DNA of 64,000 bases from Cacajao melanocephalus. Lineage: Eukaryota > Chordata > Mammalia > Primates > Pitheciidae. Position 1 is the stretch's first letter, and each line of letters opens with the position of its first letter. Of this stretch, positions 24,441 through 37,809 are shown one piece after another. The DNA lies in contig CAUYLG010044502.1 of NCBI GenBank assembly GCA_963573385.1, positions 28,277 to 92,276 of the forward strand, given 5' to 3'. The notes under the pieces were generated by a model that made no database searches, was not told the origin of the DNA, and worked only from the letters and a program-made list of their open reading frames with translations. The position numbers were made by a program, and so were the translations under genes.

Positions 24441-26465
24441 AGTGTATCCTTTGAAGGAGAAGACATGACGGGGGCTAAGAAGGCAACTTAATGGATATTT
24501 GCTTTCATTTCAGCCCAAACCTTCCACGGAAGAGCAATAGCACAGGTTACACTGCACCCCAAGCAGCAGCCATTTGGAGGTTCCAGGCAAGCAGGGCACA
24601 TGTGGTACTGCAGGGTCTGTGCAGGAGTGAACTGGGAACAAGTGACCAGTAAACATTCAGGGAGTATACTAGAAATATCAAGCCATGAGCAGAACACATT
24701 GATGTCCTATGTGTGTAAGAGACCACTGGTTGCAAATCTAGTGGACTCAAGCACAAAGCATTTCACTAAAAGGCTAGGGAGGCCTTCGAAGATTAAGGAA
24801 AGGCTGAAGGGTGAGCTAGAAAGAGAGGATAGTAGATCTATTGGTTAGAGGAAGGCATGGTACCTTGATCAACATCCCCCAGTCTGTATCCAATGAGAGA
24901 GGAGGACTCCCTTAAAGGAACGTATGGTGCATTTGTTCAAAGTAAGGACATGGAATGGAGAGGATGTGGAACAGTCAAAACAATTGGCTCCTCAGTGAAA
25001 AAACAAGCAAACCAGTGAAAGCCAATCTCACCATGCAAAAAGCCATCAATAGCTATCAGGGACATTCAATAAGCAGAATGAGATGAGGGTCAAAGAGCCA
25101 GAGAAGAATCAGGAATTTCATAGGAAGAGGGACAGGGACAGAGTTAGCAGGAGGGCAGGTACTCAGCAAGGGCAGGCCTGCAATAATGTTGTTTTGCTTA
25201 TGAATAATCAGAGGGCTGGCCTTTGCTTCTTTGCCCCTGGACTCCTCCCAGTCCAGTCTGCGATAGTCTCTAATTTGCAAACCTTCTCTGAGCAGGAGGC
25301 CCTCTGCTCTGCATTTTGAGCACTTCATCTCTCCTCGGATGACCCGTGGGATACTGCTCAACCCCTTCCTTGCCTCCTCTACCACTGGAATTTCCCCAAC
25401 TCCACATTTCCTTGGGGACTGTTAAGTTGCCAGGGGCCTCCACTGTCTTGCCTACTTCCCTCCATGTCACTCTCACTTAGGGAACCCTGTGGATTAGGAC
25501 AGGTATCCCAACATCATGGTTGGTGCTGCAAATAGGCCTTTGGGATTTGGCCTGGGAACCATACCACTATTTATCATGATTTTTTTTTTTCTATGAGGAA
25601 ATTCTTTGAGTTCCAAATACTCCATTGACTAATGACCTTTCTGAACACAGCTGTCCCATCTGGGCTCAGCAATGGGGTGAGATGACTATGAATTGTCAGA
25701 GCCAAGATGGGAAGAGCAAACCCAGGCTAGGGTCAGAAGCAAGGCATAGGGAGGCATTTGTGAAGGGAACAGCAGGTTTGGGGCAGGAAGGGGTTAGAGA
25801 GCTCATAGCAGGGAGGTGTCCAAGTCAAGTGCAGATGTGAATGCCTAGGTATATGGATGAATTTAGAATCAAATCTGCTAGAAAAGGAGTTGGAAGAGGA
25901 GAGAGTAGATAATATGACAAGCAGACAATGGATCCAGGGTGAGTAAAATGTGGCGGAACTGTCAAAGCACAGAAGACCTACTGTGGCATTGCGTTTATTA
26001 TCACTCCTCTCTTGGGCCTGACTGCCTAGAGCCGAGGAACTTGGCCACTGGTGTTTGTATCTGTTCTCACTCAGACAAGCACAGTCCCCAGAGTGATGGG
26101 TACACAGCAGCCTTGCTAGGAGCCACAGGCTTGGGTTGTTGGCCGCATTCCTCACAGAGGCATTGTTCCCACCCAGATCCCTCAGGCCCACTGCACGGAT
26201 GCCTGGTGGCTACTTCTCTTCCCTTTCTGACTGCTCTTCCTCTCTCACCACTTTTCTTTGCAAGCTCCATGGAAGGAAGTCCTGGGTCAAGGCCTTCATT
26301 TCCTGCCTCATGTGACCATAAACTTGAAGGAGATAGAGTGAAGGAGAGAGCAGATAAACCTGGAGAGGGGCTAGTGATAACAGCGATACTGAAAATGTAT
26401 TTGCAGGAGAATTGGAGTTCTTAAGAATTCCAGAGCTCCAGAAGCTTCCTTTCAAGAAGTGTTAG
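24441..26465. other. No recognised feature (about 2.0 kb), less AT-rich
   Basis: The longest overlapping frames in the window lie here (plus 25939-26424, 161 codons; minus 25733-26191, 152 codons). They overlap on opposite strands, have no domain, signal peptide or low-complexity structure I recognise, and no defensible splice context. I take this as single-copy non-coding DNA, with an unrecognised exon not excluded. Confidence 0.45.
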
Positions 26466-26914
26466 TCATAGAAGCATTATTCATGATAGTGAAAAACTAG
26501 GAACAATCCAATGTCTATCAAGTGATGAATGGATAAATGGGTAAGCTAAATGTCATATAATCGTATAATGAAACCTTATTCAGTTCTAAACAATGAAGTA
26601 CTGATACATGCTACAACATGAATGAATCTTGAAAACATTATGGTAAAGAAGCCAGGCACAAAAAATTGTATATTCTCTGATTTTGCTTATATGAAATTCA
26701 TAGACACAGAAAATAGATTCATGGTTGCCAGGAGTTGCAGTAAGTGAGGAATGGGGAATGACTTCTAATGGGCATAGGATTTCTTTCTGAAGTCATGTTC
26801 TATAATTAGTGGTGAGTATCACAATCTTGTGAATGTGCTAAAAACCACTGAATTGTACACTTGAAGATGGTGACTTTTACGGTATGTGAATTATGTCTCC
26901 ATTTTTAAAAAGGG
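26466..26914 (+). mobile_element. LINE-1 (L1M class) 3' end, sense
   Basis: 'catgatagtgaaaaactagga', 'gatgaatggataaatggg', 'aacatgaatgaatcttgaaaa', 'ggttgccaggagttgcagtaa', 'aaaaccactgaattgtacac' and 'atgtctccatttttaaa' cover the end of ORF2 and the L1M 3' UTR. Confidence 0.88.
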
Positions 26915-27462
26915 ATTGGCAATGGCTTGCTGAGGAAGAGTTAATTTTCACCTGCACTTGTTTTCAGAGTTTGGATCCCCTGCTGTTCTTCCCAGGCTGC
27001 TTCTAGTGATTGGCACTTATAGACCTCAGAGAATCTGGTGTAACCATTACTGAGTTAAATGTTTCATAGTTGAGAAATGCATTCAAGTGGTGACAGTGAG
27101 ATGGGTTGAATCTTTGGCCCTCAACAATCTCTATCAGCTTCCCCAAAGCTACTCTAAATAACAAGAATAACAAAAGCCAAATACAAATACATAACACTAT
27201 AGAAACTCATACAAAGTACGACTAAGCATTTATAGAAAACTTGTTATTTCAATTGATCTGTTTCATACAATGTAGGTAAAACATGGATTTTCTAACCAAA
27301 ATACAGTGTCACCTGAAATTCCCTAAGCCATCTTTTCACCTGATGACTTCCCTGAAGCCCCTGCTGCGTGGGATGCCTGACGTGGCTATTTGTGCTGTGA
27401 TCCTATTTGCGTAGCCACTAGTGTTTTGAATGCTTGATCTGGAGCTGCCCCAAGACCCTGTT
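26915..27462. other. No recognised feature (about 0.55 kb)
   Basis: No named repeat or gene signal. Confidence 0.5.
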
Positions 27463-27469
27463 TCAAAGT
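27463..27469. repeat. Target-site duplication of Alu, left copy
   Basis: 'tcaaagt' recurs at 27763-27769, immediately after the Alu. Confidence 0.7.
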
Positions 27470-27762
<293 letters not shown>

Positions 27763-27769
27763 TCAAAGT

Positions 27770-28204
27770 CTTCTAAATGGTACAGTATGCCTAAGTAGGA
27801 TTTATCCTTGTTGGTATTAGCAAAGATGTTGGCTGGTTAACAAGGCTCACATTCTGAACCAAATACTTTGTTTAAGCAGAGTGCAAGAGGAGGGAAGTCC
27901 TAGATTTCTGCTTGCTGTTTGATCAGCTAGCATTTGGAGGTCAGGCTGCAACCTCTGGCTCATAACCCCCTCTTCTAGTTTTAGCTGATAGGAGATTTTT
28001 GACTGACGTTTTAAGAACATGTAAGAAGAAATGAAGAAGAGAACAGACTGGAAAGTAGAAAGGGAGAGAGAAAATGAGTCCTATGATAGAGCCAAGTAAG
28101 ATCAGAAGCAAGAGGGATGAAAGATGGACACGTTAACATTTGCAGCTACAATTCTGTAATTGAAAGTCTAGTTTTTAGTTGAAAGTCTTCTGAAACTTCT
28201 TTTT
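27770..28204. other. No recognised feature (about 0.43 kb)
   Basis: No named repeat or gene signal; ends at the tail of the large L1. Confidence 0.5.
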
Positions 28205-28804
28205 AGTGTTTAAGTTGGCACATAATTATACATATTTATTGGGTATGTGTGATATTTTGATACATGCATGCAATGTGTAATGATCAAATCAGAGTAATTT
28301 GGATATACATCAGTTCAAACATCTATCATTTCTTTGCGTTGGGAACATTTCAAATCTACCCTTCCAGCTATTTGAAAATATACAGTAAATTATTTTTAAC
28401 TATAGTCAACCTATGGTGCTATCAAACGTTAAAACTTATTCCTTCTATTAATATCTAACTGCATGTTTATACACATTAATCAACCTCTCTTTATCCCCCT
28501 TTTTCCCAGTCTTTCCCAGCCTCAAGTATTTATCATTCTACTCTCTACCTCTGTGACATCCACTATTTTCACTCCCACTTATGAGTCAGAATATATGATA
28601 TTTATATTTCTGTACCTGGCTTACTTCACTTAACATAATTACTTCCCATTCCATCCATGTTGCTGCAAGTGACAGAATTTCATTCTCTTTGGTTTAAATA
28701 ATATTTCACTGTGTATGCATACCACATTTTCTTTAACCATTCATCCATTGATTGACACTTCGGTTGATTTCATATCTTGGCTATTGTGAACTGTGATAAA
28801 ATAA

Positions 28805-29147
<343 letters not shown>

Positions 29148-29303
29148 CAATTTCTTTTGGATATATACCTAGCAGCAGGATTGCTGGGTCATATGTAGAT
29201 GTATTTTTGGTTGGTTGAGGACATTTTATACTGGTTTCCATAGTGGCTACGCTAATTTACATTACCACTGGAAGTTTACTAGTATTCCTCTTTCTCCACA
29301 TCC

Positions 29304-29948
29304 TTATTTTTTGTCTTTGATATTATTAGCCACTTTAGCTGGAGATGATATCTCATTAATTTGATTTGCATTTCCCTGGTGATTAGTGATACTGAGAATT
29401 TTTTCAAATGTTGACCATTTGTGGGTGTTTGAAAAATGTATATTTGGGTCTTTTGCCCATTTAAAAATCAGGTCATTTGTTTTCTTGCGATTTAGTTGTT
29501 TGAGTTCCTTATATATCCTGGTTATTAATCCCTTGTCATATGGATAGTTTGCAAATATTTTCTTGTATTCTGTAGGCTGTCTCTTCACTGTGTTGATTGT
29601 ATCCTTCATTGTGCAGAAGTTTTTAGCTTGATATAATCCTATTTGCATATTTTTGCTTTTGTCATCTGTGCTTTTGAGGTCTTCCTCCACGCACCACCCC
29701 ACCCAGCCCCTGCAAATTTTTGGTCAGATCAGTGGAACTGAAGTCCTTTCCCAGTGTTTTCTTCTGGCAGTTTTGTTAGTTTCAGGTCTTATATTTAAGT
29801 CTTTACTACATTTGCAGTTGATTTGTGTATAAGGTAAGAAATAGAAATCTAATTTCATTTTTCTGTATATAGATATCTCATTTTCCCAGCACCATTTATT
29901 GAAGAGACTTGTGCTTTCCCCACTGAATATTCTTGTTGCATTTGTCAA
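29304..29948 (-). pseudogene. Decayed LINE-1 ORF2 C-terminal segment
   Basis: Two open stretches on the minus strand (29724-29948, then 29304-29702) read as the C-terminal third of L1 ORF2p. The first carries the recognisable FNKWCWEN motif. The second carries '[13 protein letters not shown]' and '[13 protein letters not shown]', typical of the region just before the cysteine-rich end. A frame change or stop between 29703 and 29723 separates them. It is part of the L1 at 28205-34550, with no function expected. Confidence 0.85.
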
Positions 29949-30447
29949 AAACCGGAATACTGGTTGTAAATACTAGTTGTAAATACATGGATTTATTTTC
30001 GTGTTTTCTATTCTGTTCCATTGCTCTATATATTTATTTTTATGCCAGTACCATTCTGGTTTTGTTAATATGGCTTTGTAGTATATTGAAGTCAAGTAGC
30101 ATGATATCTCTAGCTTTGTTCATTTTGCTCAGCATTGCTTTGGTTATTTGGAGTATTTTATGGTTCTTTGTGATTTTTTAGGATTTTTTTTTCTATTTCT
30201 TTGAACAATGTCGCTATTTTGATACAATCGCATTAAATATGCAGATTGCTTTTGGTAGTATGGTTATTTTCAGAATGTTTATTCTTCCAGTCCATGAACT
30301 TGGGATATCTTCCCATTTTTTTTGTGACCTCTTCAGTTTCTTTCATTTGTGTTTTAGAGTTTCCCTTGTAGAGATTATTTACTTCTTGGTTAGATTTATT
30401 CTTAGTTATTTTATTTTGCAGCTATTGTAAATGGAATTGCTTTATTT

Positions 30448-30803
30448 GTATAAAATTAAGGGATGCAAGTGCACTTTTGATACATAGACGTATTTCATAG
30501 TAGTAAAGTTGGCTTTTAGTATAACCATCACCTGAATAATGTACATTGTACCTATTAAGTCATTTCCCATTCCTCACCTCTCCTCCCACCCTCTCACCCT
30601 TCTGAGTCTCTGATATCTATTATTCCACACTCTATGTTAATGTATACACATTATTTAACTCCCACTTGTAAGTGAGAACTTGCAATATTTGATTTTTTCT
30701 GAGTTGTTTAACTTAAGGTAATGGCTTCTAGTTCCGTCCAGTTCCATCCATGCAGCTGTAAAACGCATGATTTCATTATTTTTTATGGCTTGATAGTATT
30801 TCT

Positions 30804-30843
<40 letters not shown>

Positions 30844-30905
30844 CAGGTTGATTCCATATCTTTGCTATTGTGAATAGCACTGCAGTAAACATACTTGCAC
30901 AGGTG
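30448..30905 (-). mobile_element. Second LINE-1 3' end, antisense, nested in the first L1
   Basis: The outer L1 reads up to 'aatggaattgctttatttg' and resumes at 'ttcacttcttgatttttttt'. Between them is an independent L1 3' UTR and ORF2 tail ('gggatgcaagtgcacttttga', 'taactcccacttgtaagtgag', 'ctagttccgtccagttccat', 'tgattccatatctttgctatt'). The flanks 'gaattgcttta' and 'gaaattcactt' look like a diverged target duplication. It contains a (TG)n tract at 30802-30840. Confidence 0.72.
30802..30840. repeat. (TG)n microsatellite
   Basis: About 19 TG units with one TA interruption, within the nested L1. Confidence 0.95.
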
Positions 30906-33900
30906 AAATTCACTTCTTGATTTTTTTTCACTAGTTCATAGTTGATGTACAGAAATGCAACATATTTTTGTATGTTAATTTTGTACCCTGTGCAAAATTA
31001 CTGAATTCATTTATCAGTACTAAGGTTTTATGGTGGAGCTTTTAGGATTTTCTGTACATCAGATCACGTCATCTGAAAACAGGGACCATTTTACTTCTTC
31101 TTTTCCAATTTGGATCCTCTTTATCTGTTTCTCTTGACCAACTGTACTAGCTAGGACTTCCAGGACTATATTGAATGAGCGTGGTAAGAGTGGAGACCTT
31201 TGTCTTGTTTCAGTTCTTAGAATGAAAGCTTTCAGTCTTTTCTCAATTAGTGTAATGTTAACTGTCAGTTTGTCAGGTCTTACATTTCAGTCTTCACTCC
31301 ATTTTCAGCTGATTTTTGTATAATCAACTGACATAAGAATCTAATCATTACTATGTTGGAGCATGTTCTCTTAATACCTAGTTTGTTGATGGTTTTTATC
31401 ATAAAGCATTGTTAAATTTCATTGAATGCTTTTTCTGTCTCTGTTGAGATGATCATGTAGTTTTTATCTTTCATTCAGTTGATGCAATGTATCATGTTTA
31501 TTGGTTTGTATATGCTGAGCCATCCTTTCATCCCTGGGATAAATACTGCTTGATCATGCTGCATGATCTTTTCAAAGTGCTACTGGATTTGTCTTGCTAG
31601 TATTTTGATGGGATTTTTTGCATCTGTGTTCATCAGGGATATTGTTTCATAGTTCTCTTTTTGTGTGTATGTGTCCTTGCCTAGTTTTGGTATCAAAGTA
31701 ATGCTGCCTTTGTAGAGTCATTTTGGAAGAATTCCCTTCTCCTCAATTTTACATAAGAATTTGAGAAGAATTGGTGTGTATATTTGCTTCACATACGTGA
31801 GTGCTCTGGTGTTGGGTAAATATATATTTACAATTGTTTTATCCTCTTGCCAAATTGACTCATTTGTCATTATGTAATAATCTTATTTATCTTTTTGTAG
31901 TTTTTGATTTAAAGTCTGTTTTATCTGATTATAGCTACTGCTGCTTGCTTTTGGTTTCCATTTGCATGAAATATCTTTCCCCATCATTTAACTTTCAGTT
32001 TATATATCTTTACTGTTTTTTACAGGCGGGATAGAGTTAGCTTTTTTTTTTTTAAATCCACTCAACCAACCAGAGGAAATTACTTCATTATATTCAAGGA
32101 TATCATTGTTTTACTCTTGTCATTTTGTTAATTGTTTTTTGTTTGTTTTTATATTCTTTGTTCCTTTTTTCCTCTCTTGTGTAACATTGTGCTTTGGTGT
32201 GGGGTGTGGGTGTATGTGTCTGTGTGAGAGATAAGTCTTGATTATTTTCTCTTTCTCCGGTGTGCATTGTTCTACCAGTAAATTTTATACTTTTGGTTTT
32301 TTATCATGATGAAGATTATCATCTTTTTTCTTTCTGGGGGAGAAGGCTCCCTTAAGTATTTCTTGCAATGTCAGTCTAGTGGTGACAAATTCCCTCAGTT
32401 TTTACTTGTTCTGGAAAGACTTTGTTTCTTTCTCATTTCTAAAGCACAGCTTTGCTGGGTACAGTATTTTTAACTAACTTTTTTTCCCCTTTAGTTCTTT
32501 GAATGAATGTATCATCTCATTTTCCCCTGGCCTGTAAGGTTTCTGCTGAGAAATCTCTTAATCTAATGGGGATTCCTTTACATGTGACTTGACACTTTTT
32601 TCTTGCTGTAATTATATGCCTTTCATGTTTTCTTTTTATTTTTCATGTTTCTTATATCCCCGTGTCCCTGCATTGATGTCTGTGCATCTGGTGAAACAAA
32701 TGCCTCTTCCAAACTTTCTAGGGTGGCTTTTGTAGAAAAAGACTTTTACCTGCAATTGGGTCTTAAAATGCTTGTTGGGAAGAGTGTGGTGACCCTTTTT
32801 TTGGGTAGGTGTCATAGTATAATCTCTATGAAGCTTTTTTTGACTGTGTTCAATGTCAGCAATAACTTTGGAAACCTCAGTGGTGTAAGCTGTATACATT
32901 TTCAGTAGTGGTAATGATGGCATAGTTTGTGAATATCCTTGGTGGCAAGGGCTTTTGAGGTCCTTTTAGTCTTATATTCCCCATGTTGGAGAGACGTAGC
33001 CAAAGGAATGCCTCTTGGTGTTAGATCTGACAAAACCTACAAGCAACTGCCGTGGTGTGGGTTCCAGGTGCACGTTGTTGGAGCAGCTATGGGCCTGGGG
33101 TCCTATGCTCATGGTTTTGGAAACCTGTTGTGGCACTTTGGTCTTGGAGTACAGATTTGCCTCTGTGGCAGGATTGGATATAGGTTGCCCACAGCACCAG
33201 GATTTGCAGCTCCAAGGCAACCCCTAGCAGCTTGTGTCCAGGGGGGTTCAGTTGTAGGTATCATTCTATCCCTCAAGGACAGGACACAGCCTGGCCCAAC
33301 TCTGGGGAAGAAAGGATGCTCTGGAGGTTTGTGCCGAGGGCAAAGGGTATGTTTGTAATTTGGGAGCCTAAGCCAGTTGGGTTCAGTGGTAACTTGAGTG
33401 CCTAGAATGAGATACCATGTAGTAGTAACTCTAGACCCTAGGACAGTGGGACTCAGCAGTATCACAGAATCTGTGAGGCTAAGTCCAGTGACAGCAAGTA
33501 CCCCAGAATGGCTGAACACAGCTGTTATATGAACCCTGGGGGGGCACAGAGAAGCATAGCCATGACTCTACTCCCTGGAACAAGGTGTGTCCTAGTAACT
33601 CAGATTCTAGGGGCTAATCCAGGTGTAAGGAAGCAGGGTACTGGAGTTTTGCAGTCTATAGGGTGTGGTGTCTTAGCTTAGCCACTGCTTCTTTCCCTGA
33701 GATGTGGGGTATTATATCAGCTCAGGCCTGGGATATGGAGTGGTGTGCTCCTTCAGCTCAGGCCCAGAGTTGTGACTGTTCTGGGTGGCCCATTCCTTGG
33801 AATGCAGGGCTCTGTCAAAGTACTGTTTCTTCAGGAGACAGTGTGCAGTTTCAGCTCTGGTACTAGGGGGAGAAAAGGGGGTGGTAGGTGGAGGAGCTTC

Positions 33901-33909
33901 ACTGCTTGG

Positions 33910-33984
33910 TCCCACTGGGAGGGGTATTGTTATATTCCTCCCAGTGGGAGGGGTATTATTATATCCCTCCCAGTGGGAGGGGAT
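33910..33984. repeat. Palindromic tandem repeat in L1 5' UTR
   Basis: About two and a half units of roughly 29 bp built on 'ctcccagtgggaggggtatt'. Each unit contains the palindrome CCTCCCA-G-TGGGAGG. This lies in the 5' UTR of the antisense L1. Confidence 0.85.
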
Positions 33985-34533
33985 GTGGGGCAAGCAGGTA
34001 GGGGTTATTATACAGCAGTTTAGCCTCAGGGATAAAGAGGCTCTAGTTACTTGCCCCTAGAGCAAGACATAGTCCCGTGTTAGTTCCAGTTCCAAGAGAG
34101 CATATGCAGTAGCTGCATAGGCCTCAGAGATGGGTCACAGTATTGGCTCCTTCTCTTGGAGAAGCACAGCTCTGTGAACTTGGAGTACCTCCTTCAGCTG
34201 GGCTTAGTGCCCGTGAGGACTGCAGGGGACCCCAGTAGTGAACACTGTGATGTTCAAGATATTGGTGGGGGCTTCTGAGATCCTATGGCTGACCTTTTCA
34301 CTGTAGGGAGAAGTTCCTCCTGGTTCCCAGCTGATCTGGCTAAGGGATAGGATGGGGGAGCCCTGATGCCTTTTATTCTCTGTGTGGTTATCCTGAGTTT
34401 TCTGTGTTCACCAGGGTTTCTACTACTTTTTAGACATACTTTGGTGCTCTCTTTTCGTTATTTTCATTAAAATATAGATGTTTATTCTTTTGGCTATTGT
34501 TTTGGAAGGGACACATGCTAGGGTCTTCTAGTT

Positions 34534-34542
34534 GGCCATCTT
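34534..34542 (-). promoter_or_regulatory. YY1-type motif at 5' end of antisense L1
   Basis: AAGATGGCC on the minus strand, about 10-15 bases from the inferred L1 5' end. YY1 binding at this position sets the start of L1 transcription in primate L1s (established). The element is decayed, so activity is doubtful. Confidence 0.6.
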
Positions 34543-34632
34543 GCTGATGTTTTAAAACTTGTTGACTGTGACACAAACTAAAAAATACATTTCACATCAT
34601 GACCCAGGACCCACTACCTTCATGCATATATA

Positions 34633-34912
34633 TGTATATGGTTTAGCTTTGTGTCCCCACCCAAATCTCTTGAATTGTAGCTCCCACAATTCTCGTATGT
34701 TGTGGGAGGTAATTGAATCATGGGGGAGGTTTCTCTGTGCTGTTCTTGTGATAGTAAGTCTCATGAGATCTGATCGCTTTATAAAGGCCAGTTCCTCTGC
34801 ACATATTCTCTTTCCTGCTGCCATGTAATACGTATCTTTGCTCCTCCTTCACCTTCCACCGTGATTGTGAGGCCTCCCCAGTCATGTGGAACTGGGAATC
34901 CATTAAACCTCT
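34633..34912 (+). mobile_element. THE1 LTR (ERVL-MaLR), sense, 3'-truncated
   Basis: 'tatatggtttagctttgtgtc', 'cccacccaaatctcttgaat', 'gttgtgggaggtaattgaatc', 'tctcatgagatctgatcgct', 'ttgtgaggcctccccagtcat' and 'ccattaaacctcttt' are unmistakable THE1. The last 60-70 bases after 'attaaacctcttt' are missing. No internal MaLR sequence follows. THE1 is restricted to anthropoid primates. Confidence 0.93.
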
Positions 34913-36250
34913 TTGAAACTCACTTCTCTACCCTTTTTTCTTCAAGAGGACCACAAAACTTAACCTATTGCTCCCTCTTTGCTAGGAGGGTTGCTGTTGA
35001 GCTTTGATTACCTTAACTGTTGCTGCCAAATGCAGTGGACTCCTCGAAGGTGGTCTGGGGAGACTGCTGAAGTGTGATGTTTTCAGGAACCTGGGTCAAG
35101 TGGCTTTGAGAGCTCCAGCTGCAGTGTCGGCTGTGGCTCCCGCAGGCTTTCCTTTGTAGTTGTTCTTTCCTCATCTTTAGTGCATCAGTTCTAAAGTAAT
35201 CTTTTTTTTTTCTCATTACTACATGATAGCAATACTTCAACTATCTGTGTGATTTTCCTTTAAAACAAAGTCATCCACTTTTTCATAGGATATGAACAGA
35301 TGTATTCATAACAAAGCTTGCCGAATGGTTGGTTCACACAGCCCAGAAATGTTGCAAGTCTGTGCCCTATCAGTTTTCTAACATTTTAAGGACATCCAAC
35401 AGTTGTACCTGGGATGTAAAAATACTGAGATGTATAAAGATAGGATCTATTGTATCATAACTTCCCCCATCATGGAGAAGCAGACATTGAGTGTAATTGG
35501 AGGCTCATCATTTCAATGTTTACTTCCACTTAAATTTTCTTTGTTTAACTAATTAAACATAGATTGTGTAAGAAATTTAGTGGTATATATGAATGGACCT
35601 GTTATCTGTGTATTTCCAGTGATGGACTTCATTTAATTTTAACCTCTTCTCTGACTAATCCCTTTACGTTCTTGCTCTAATACATGAATTCTCAATGTAG
35701 GCAAAAATTAGTTCTTGTTGGGCAGGGGTGGTGAAAAAGTCATACTCTTTATGTACAAAACATAGATCTGTGGTTTCACAATTTCCTGGGGACAATTGGG
35801 TAATACCTCAAAAGGCTCCTTAGGGAGGTAATAATAAAAAACAAGTTAGTAAATACTCCTGTGACTGAAACCTGGCTGTTTGTGAGGTCTTTGTGTTTCT
35901 TGCACCTGTTTTCTCCTTCAGGAACTAGAGGTGGGCAAGTCATCCTCTTAGTTCCTCTTTGCCATTTGCAAACCAATCATTTTTTAAAAATTTCTATCTA
36001 AAATTCCTAAAATAATTATTTGCAAAGTTTCTTAACTCCTTTAAAGTATCTTTAAAGCACTCACTAATCCTCCTGGTTCAGGTAACTATTGACTTTAGGT
36101 CGCTATCCTTCATTCTCTGAAGAATTATCACCTGACTCACTGTCTCTCCATCACTACATGGTGATTCCATATTGACATAAGTGATCAATCTAATCTTGGT
36201 TCCTCTACTGCTCCTCAGCTACCCACCTCCCTGCTCATAACTGAGCATCC
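34913..36250. other. No recognised feature (about 1.3 kb)
   Basis: No named repeat. Short frames only. Confidence 0.5.
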
Positions 36251-36507
36251 TGCAGGATTGTTGCATAGGTACATACACGCCATAGCGGTTTACTGTCTCT
36301 ATCCTGCCCCCCATGCGCTCCCCCCTCCCACCCCCGTTTACATCAGACATTTCTCTCTTGGTGTTACCCCTTCCTCCCTGCCTCTCCACCCACCTACCTA
36401 GCCCAGTGAGTGTTCTCTTCCCTGTGCCCAAGTGTTCTCATTGTTTACTACCCACCTATGAGGGAAAATATGTGGTGTTTGGTTTCTGTTCTTGTGTTCC
36501 TGACCTC
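36251..36507 (-). mobile_element. LINE-1 3' UTR fragment, antisense, diverged
   Basis: 'ttgcataggtacatacacgcc', 'cccaagtgttctcattgttta', 'ctacccacctatgagggaaaa' and 'tatgtggtgtttggtttctg' follow the reverse complement of a primate L1 3' end. The C-rich block 36307-36335 sits where the L1 polypurine tract lies on the minus strand. Confidence 0.78.
36307..36335 (-). other. G-quadruplex motif on minus strand
   Basis: On the plus strand there are C runs of 6, 6, 3 and 5 with loops of 7, 1 and 1, giving a G3+N1-7 motif on the minus strand. It corresponds to the G-rich tract of the L1 3' UTR. Confidence 0.8.
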
Positions 36508-36540
36508 ATTTTTAAGCAACCTTCTCTCTGACCACAATTC

Positions 36541-36592
36541 TCCCTCCCTCCCTCCCTCCTTCCTTCCCTTCCTTCCTCCCTCTCTCCCTCCC
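36541..36592. repeat. (CCCT)n/(CCTT)n pyrimidine tract
   Basis: Fifty-two bases of C and T with shifting CCCT/CCTT units between the L1 fragment and the LTR. Confidence 0.95.
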
Positions 36593-37017
36593 TGCAAACT
36601 AAATATGGCCTGAGACGAACTCTGTACTTCTATATCTGAGTCCTTGTAGACGAATTGAATGTAACTTAATAGGTAGACAAGATTGAGAACCTTACTTGGG
36701 AGTGTGTGCCTGTAACAGTGGCTGGGTCCTGGCCAATCCTAGCAGCCACACGTCAACCACTCATAAACTGCTGAGTGTTCAAACTGTGTTCAAGTAAGGT
36801 AAATGCTGAGCTGTAACCAATACAGTTGTTTCTGTACCTTACTTCTGATATCTGTATGTCACTTCCCATTTTTTGTTTATATATCGTCTTCCACTCTGTG
36901 ACTGCACTGGAGTCTCTCTGAATCTGCTGTGATTCTGGGTGCTGCCTAATTTGTCAGTCGTTCATTGCTCAATTAAACTCCTTTAAATTTAATTCGGCTG
37001 AAGTTTTTCTTTTAACA
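36593..37017 (+). mobile_element. Endogenous retroviral LTR, sense, family unresolved
   Basis: Runs from 'tgcaaactaaatatggcctga' to the characteristic end 'ttgctcaattaaactccttt', 'aaatttaattcggctgaag', 'tttttcttttaaca'. A TATA-like 'tttatatatcg' lies about 120 bp before the AATTAAA signal. I recognise the ending as a recurrent human ERV LTR but cannot name the family. The left boundary abuts the pyrimidine tract and no target duplication is visible, so the 5' end may be truncated. Confidence 0.65.
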
Positions 37018-37809
37018 CTTCTTCTTTTCTTCTTTTCCTCCTTCTTCCATGGTTTCTTCCTATTTTCCTTCCTCTCCTCCCTCTCCTTCCCTCCAGTATC
37101 TTCCCTTTGACAAATCTCTCACCCTTCCAGGACTTCTAATCCACTGACTTAACTTTCTACAGTTTGTTACCTAGCCCACCCAATACTCACCAATTACACC
37201 CTTGTAAAATTCAGCCTTCCTGCCTTCTCTTGACATGACGCTAAGCATCTGAGAGATAAATATATTCAGCTTTACTGAGTGGTCTCATTTTAATCTTGTA
37301 ATCACAAACAGTTGTTAGGCTCTTAGTACTACCTGACAGTCATAATATTTTTCTGCACTTTATTCGCTTTATGACTGTCTTATTCTCTAAATGACTGTTC
37401 TATACTTTCTCTTCTTCAAAACATCAACTCCACCCTTTCCCTTTTCACGAAGAATTTCTCATGCCTACAGCACCAATCTGCCAACATTTCTCCATCTGTA
37501 CTTTCTGCCAGCCCTATTGCAATGGATGAGTCGAACTGCAAGTTATGGTTTGACTTAAGGCTACCTCATCTACTTCTGCAATAGCTCTTATCACTTCCTG
37601 CCTAATTGCAAGTGTGCTTTCTCTCTCTTGCATCATCCATTAGCACATTAACTAAAATACAAACATGAAATATCTTTCATTTAGAAATTAGTCATACCTT
37701 GACTCCACATTTCTGTCAGGCTGCTGTCTCATTTCTCTGCTCCAATTAGAGCAAACTCATGGAAAGAACTATTCTTCTCAATGTCCTAATTCTCTCAGCC
37801 TCTCTCTCT
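37018..37809. other. Pyrimidine-rich and unassigned sequence (about 0.8 kb)
   Basis: 37018-37105 is a loose CT-rich tract. The remainder shows no named repeat. Confidence 0.5.

Noticed and set aside
25733..26424. Overlapping frames of 161 codons (plus, 25939-26424) and 152 codons (minus, 25733-26191) as possible genes
   Set aside because: They overlap on opposite strands, have no recognisable domain, and their composition follows the local base content. A spliced exon cannot be fully excluded without transcripts.
32939..33519. Frames of 136-139 codons on both strands
   Set aside because: They lie in the less AT-rich 5' UTR of the antisense L1, where open frames occur by chance.
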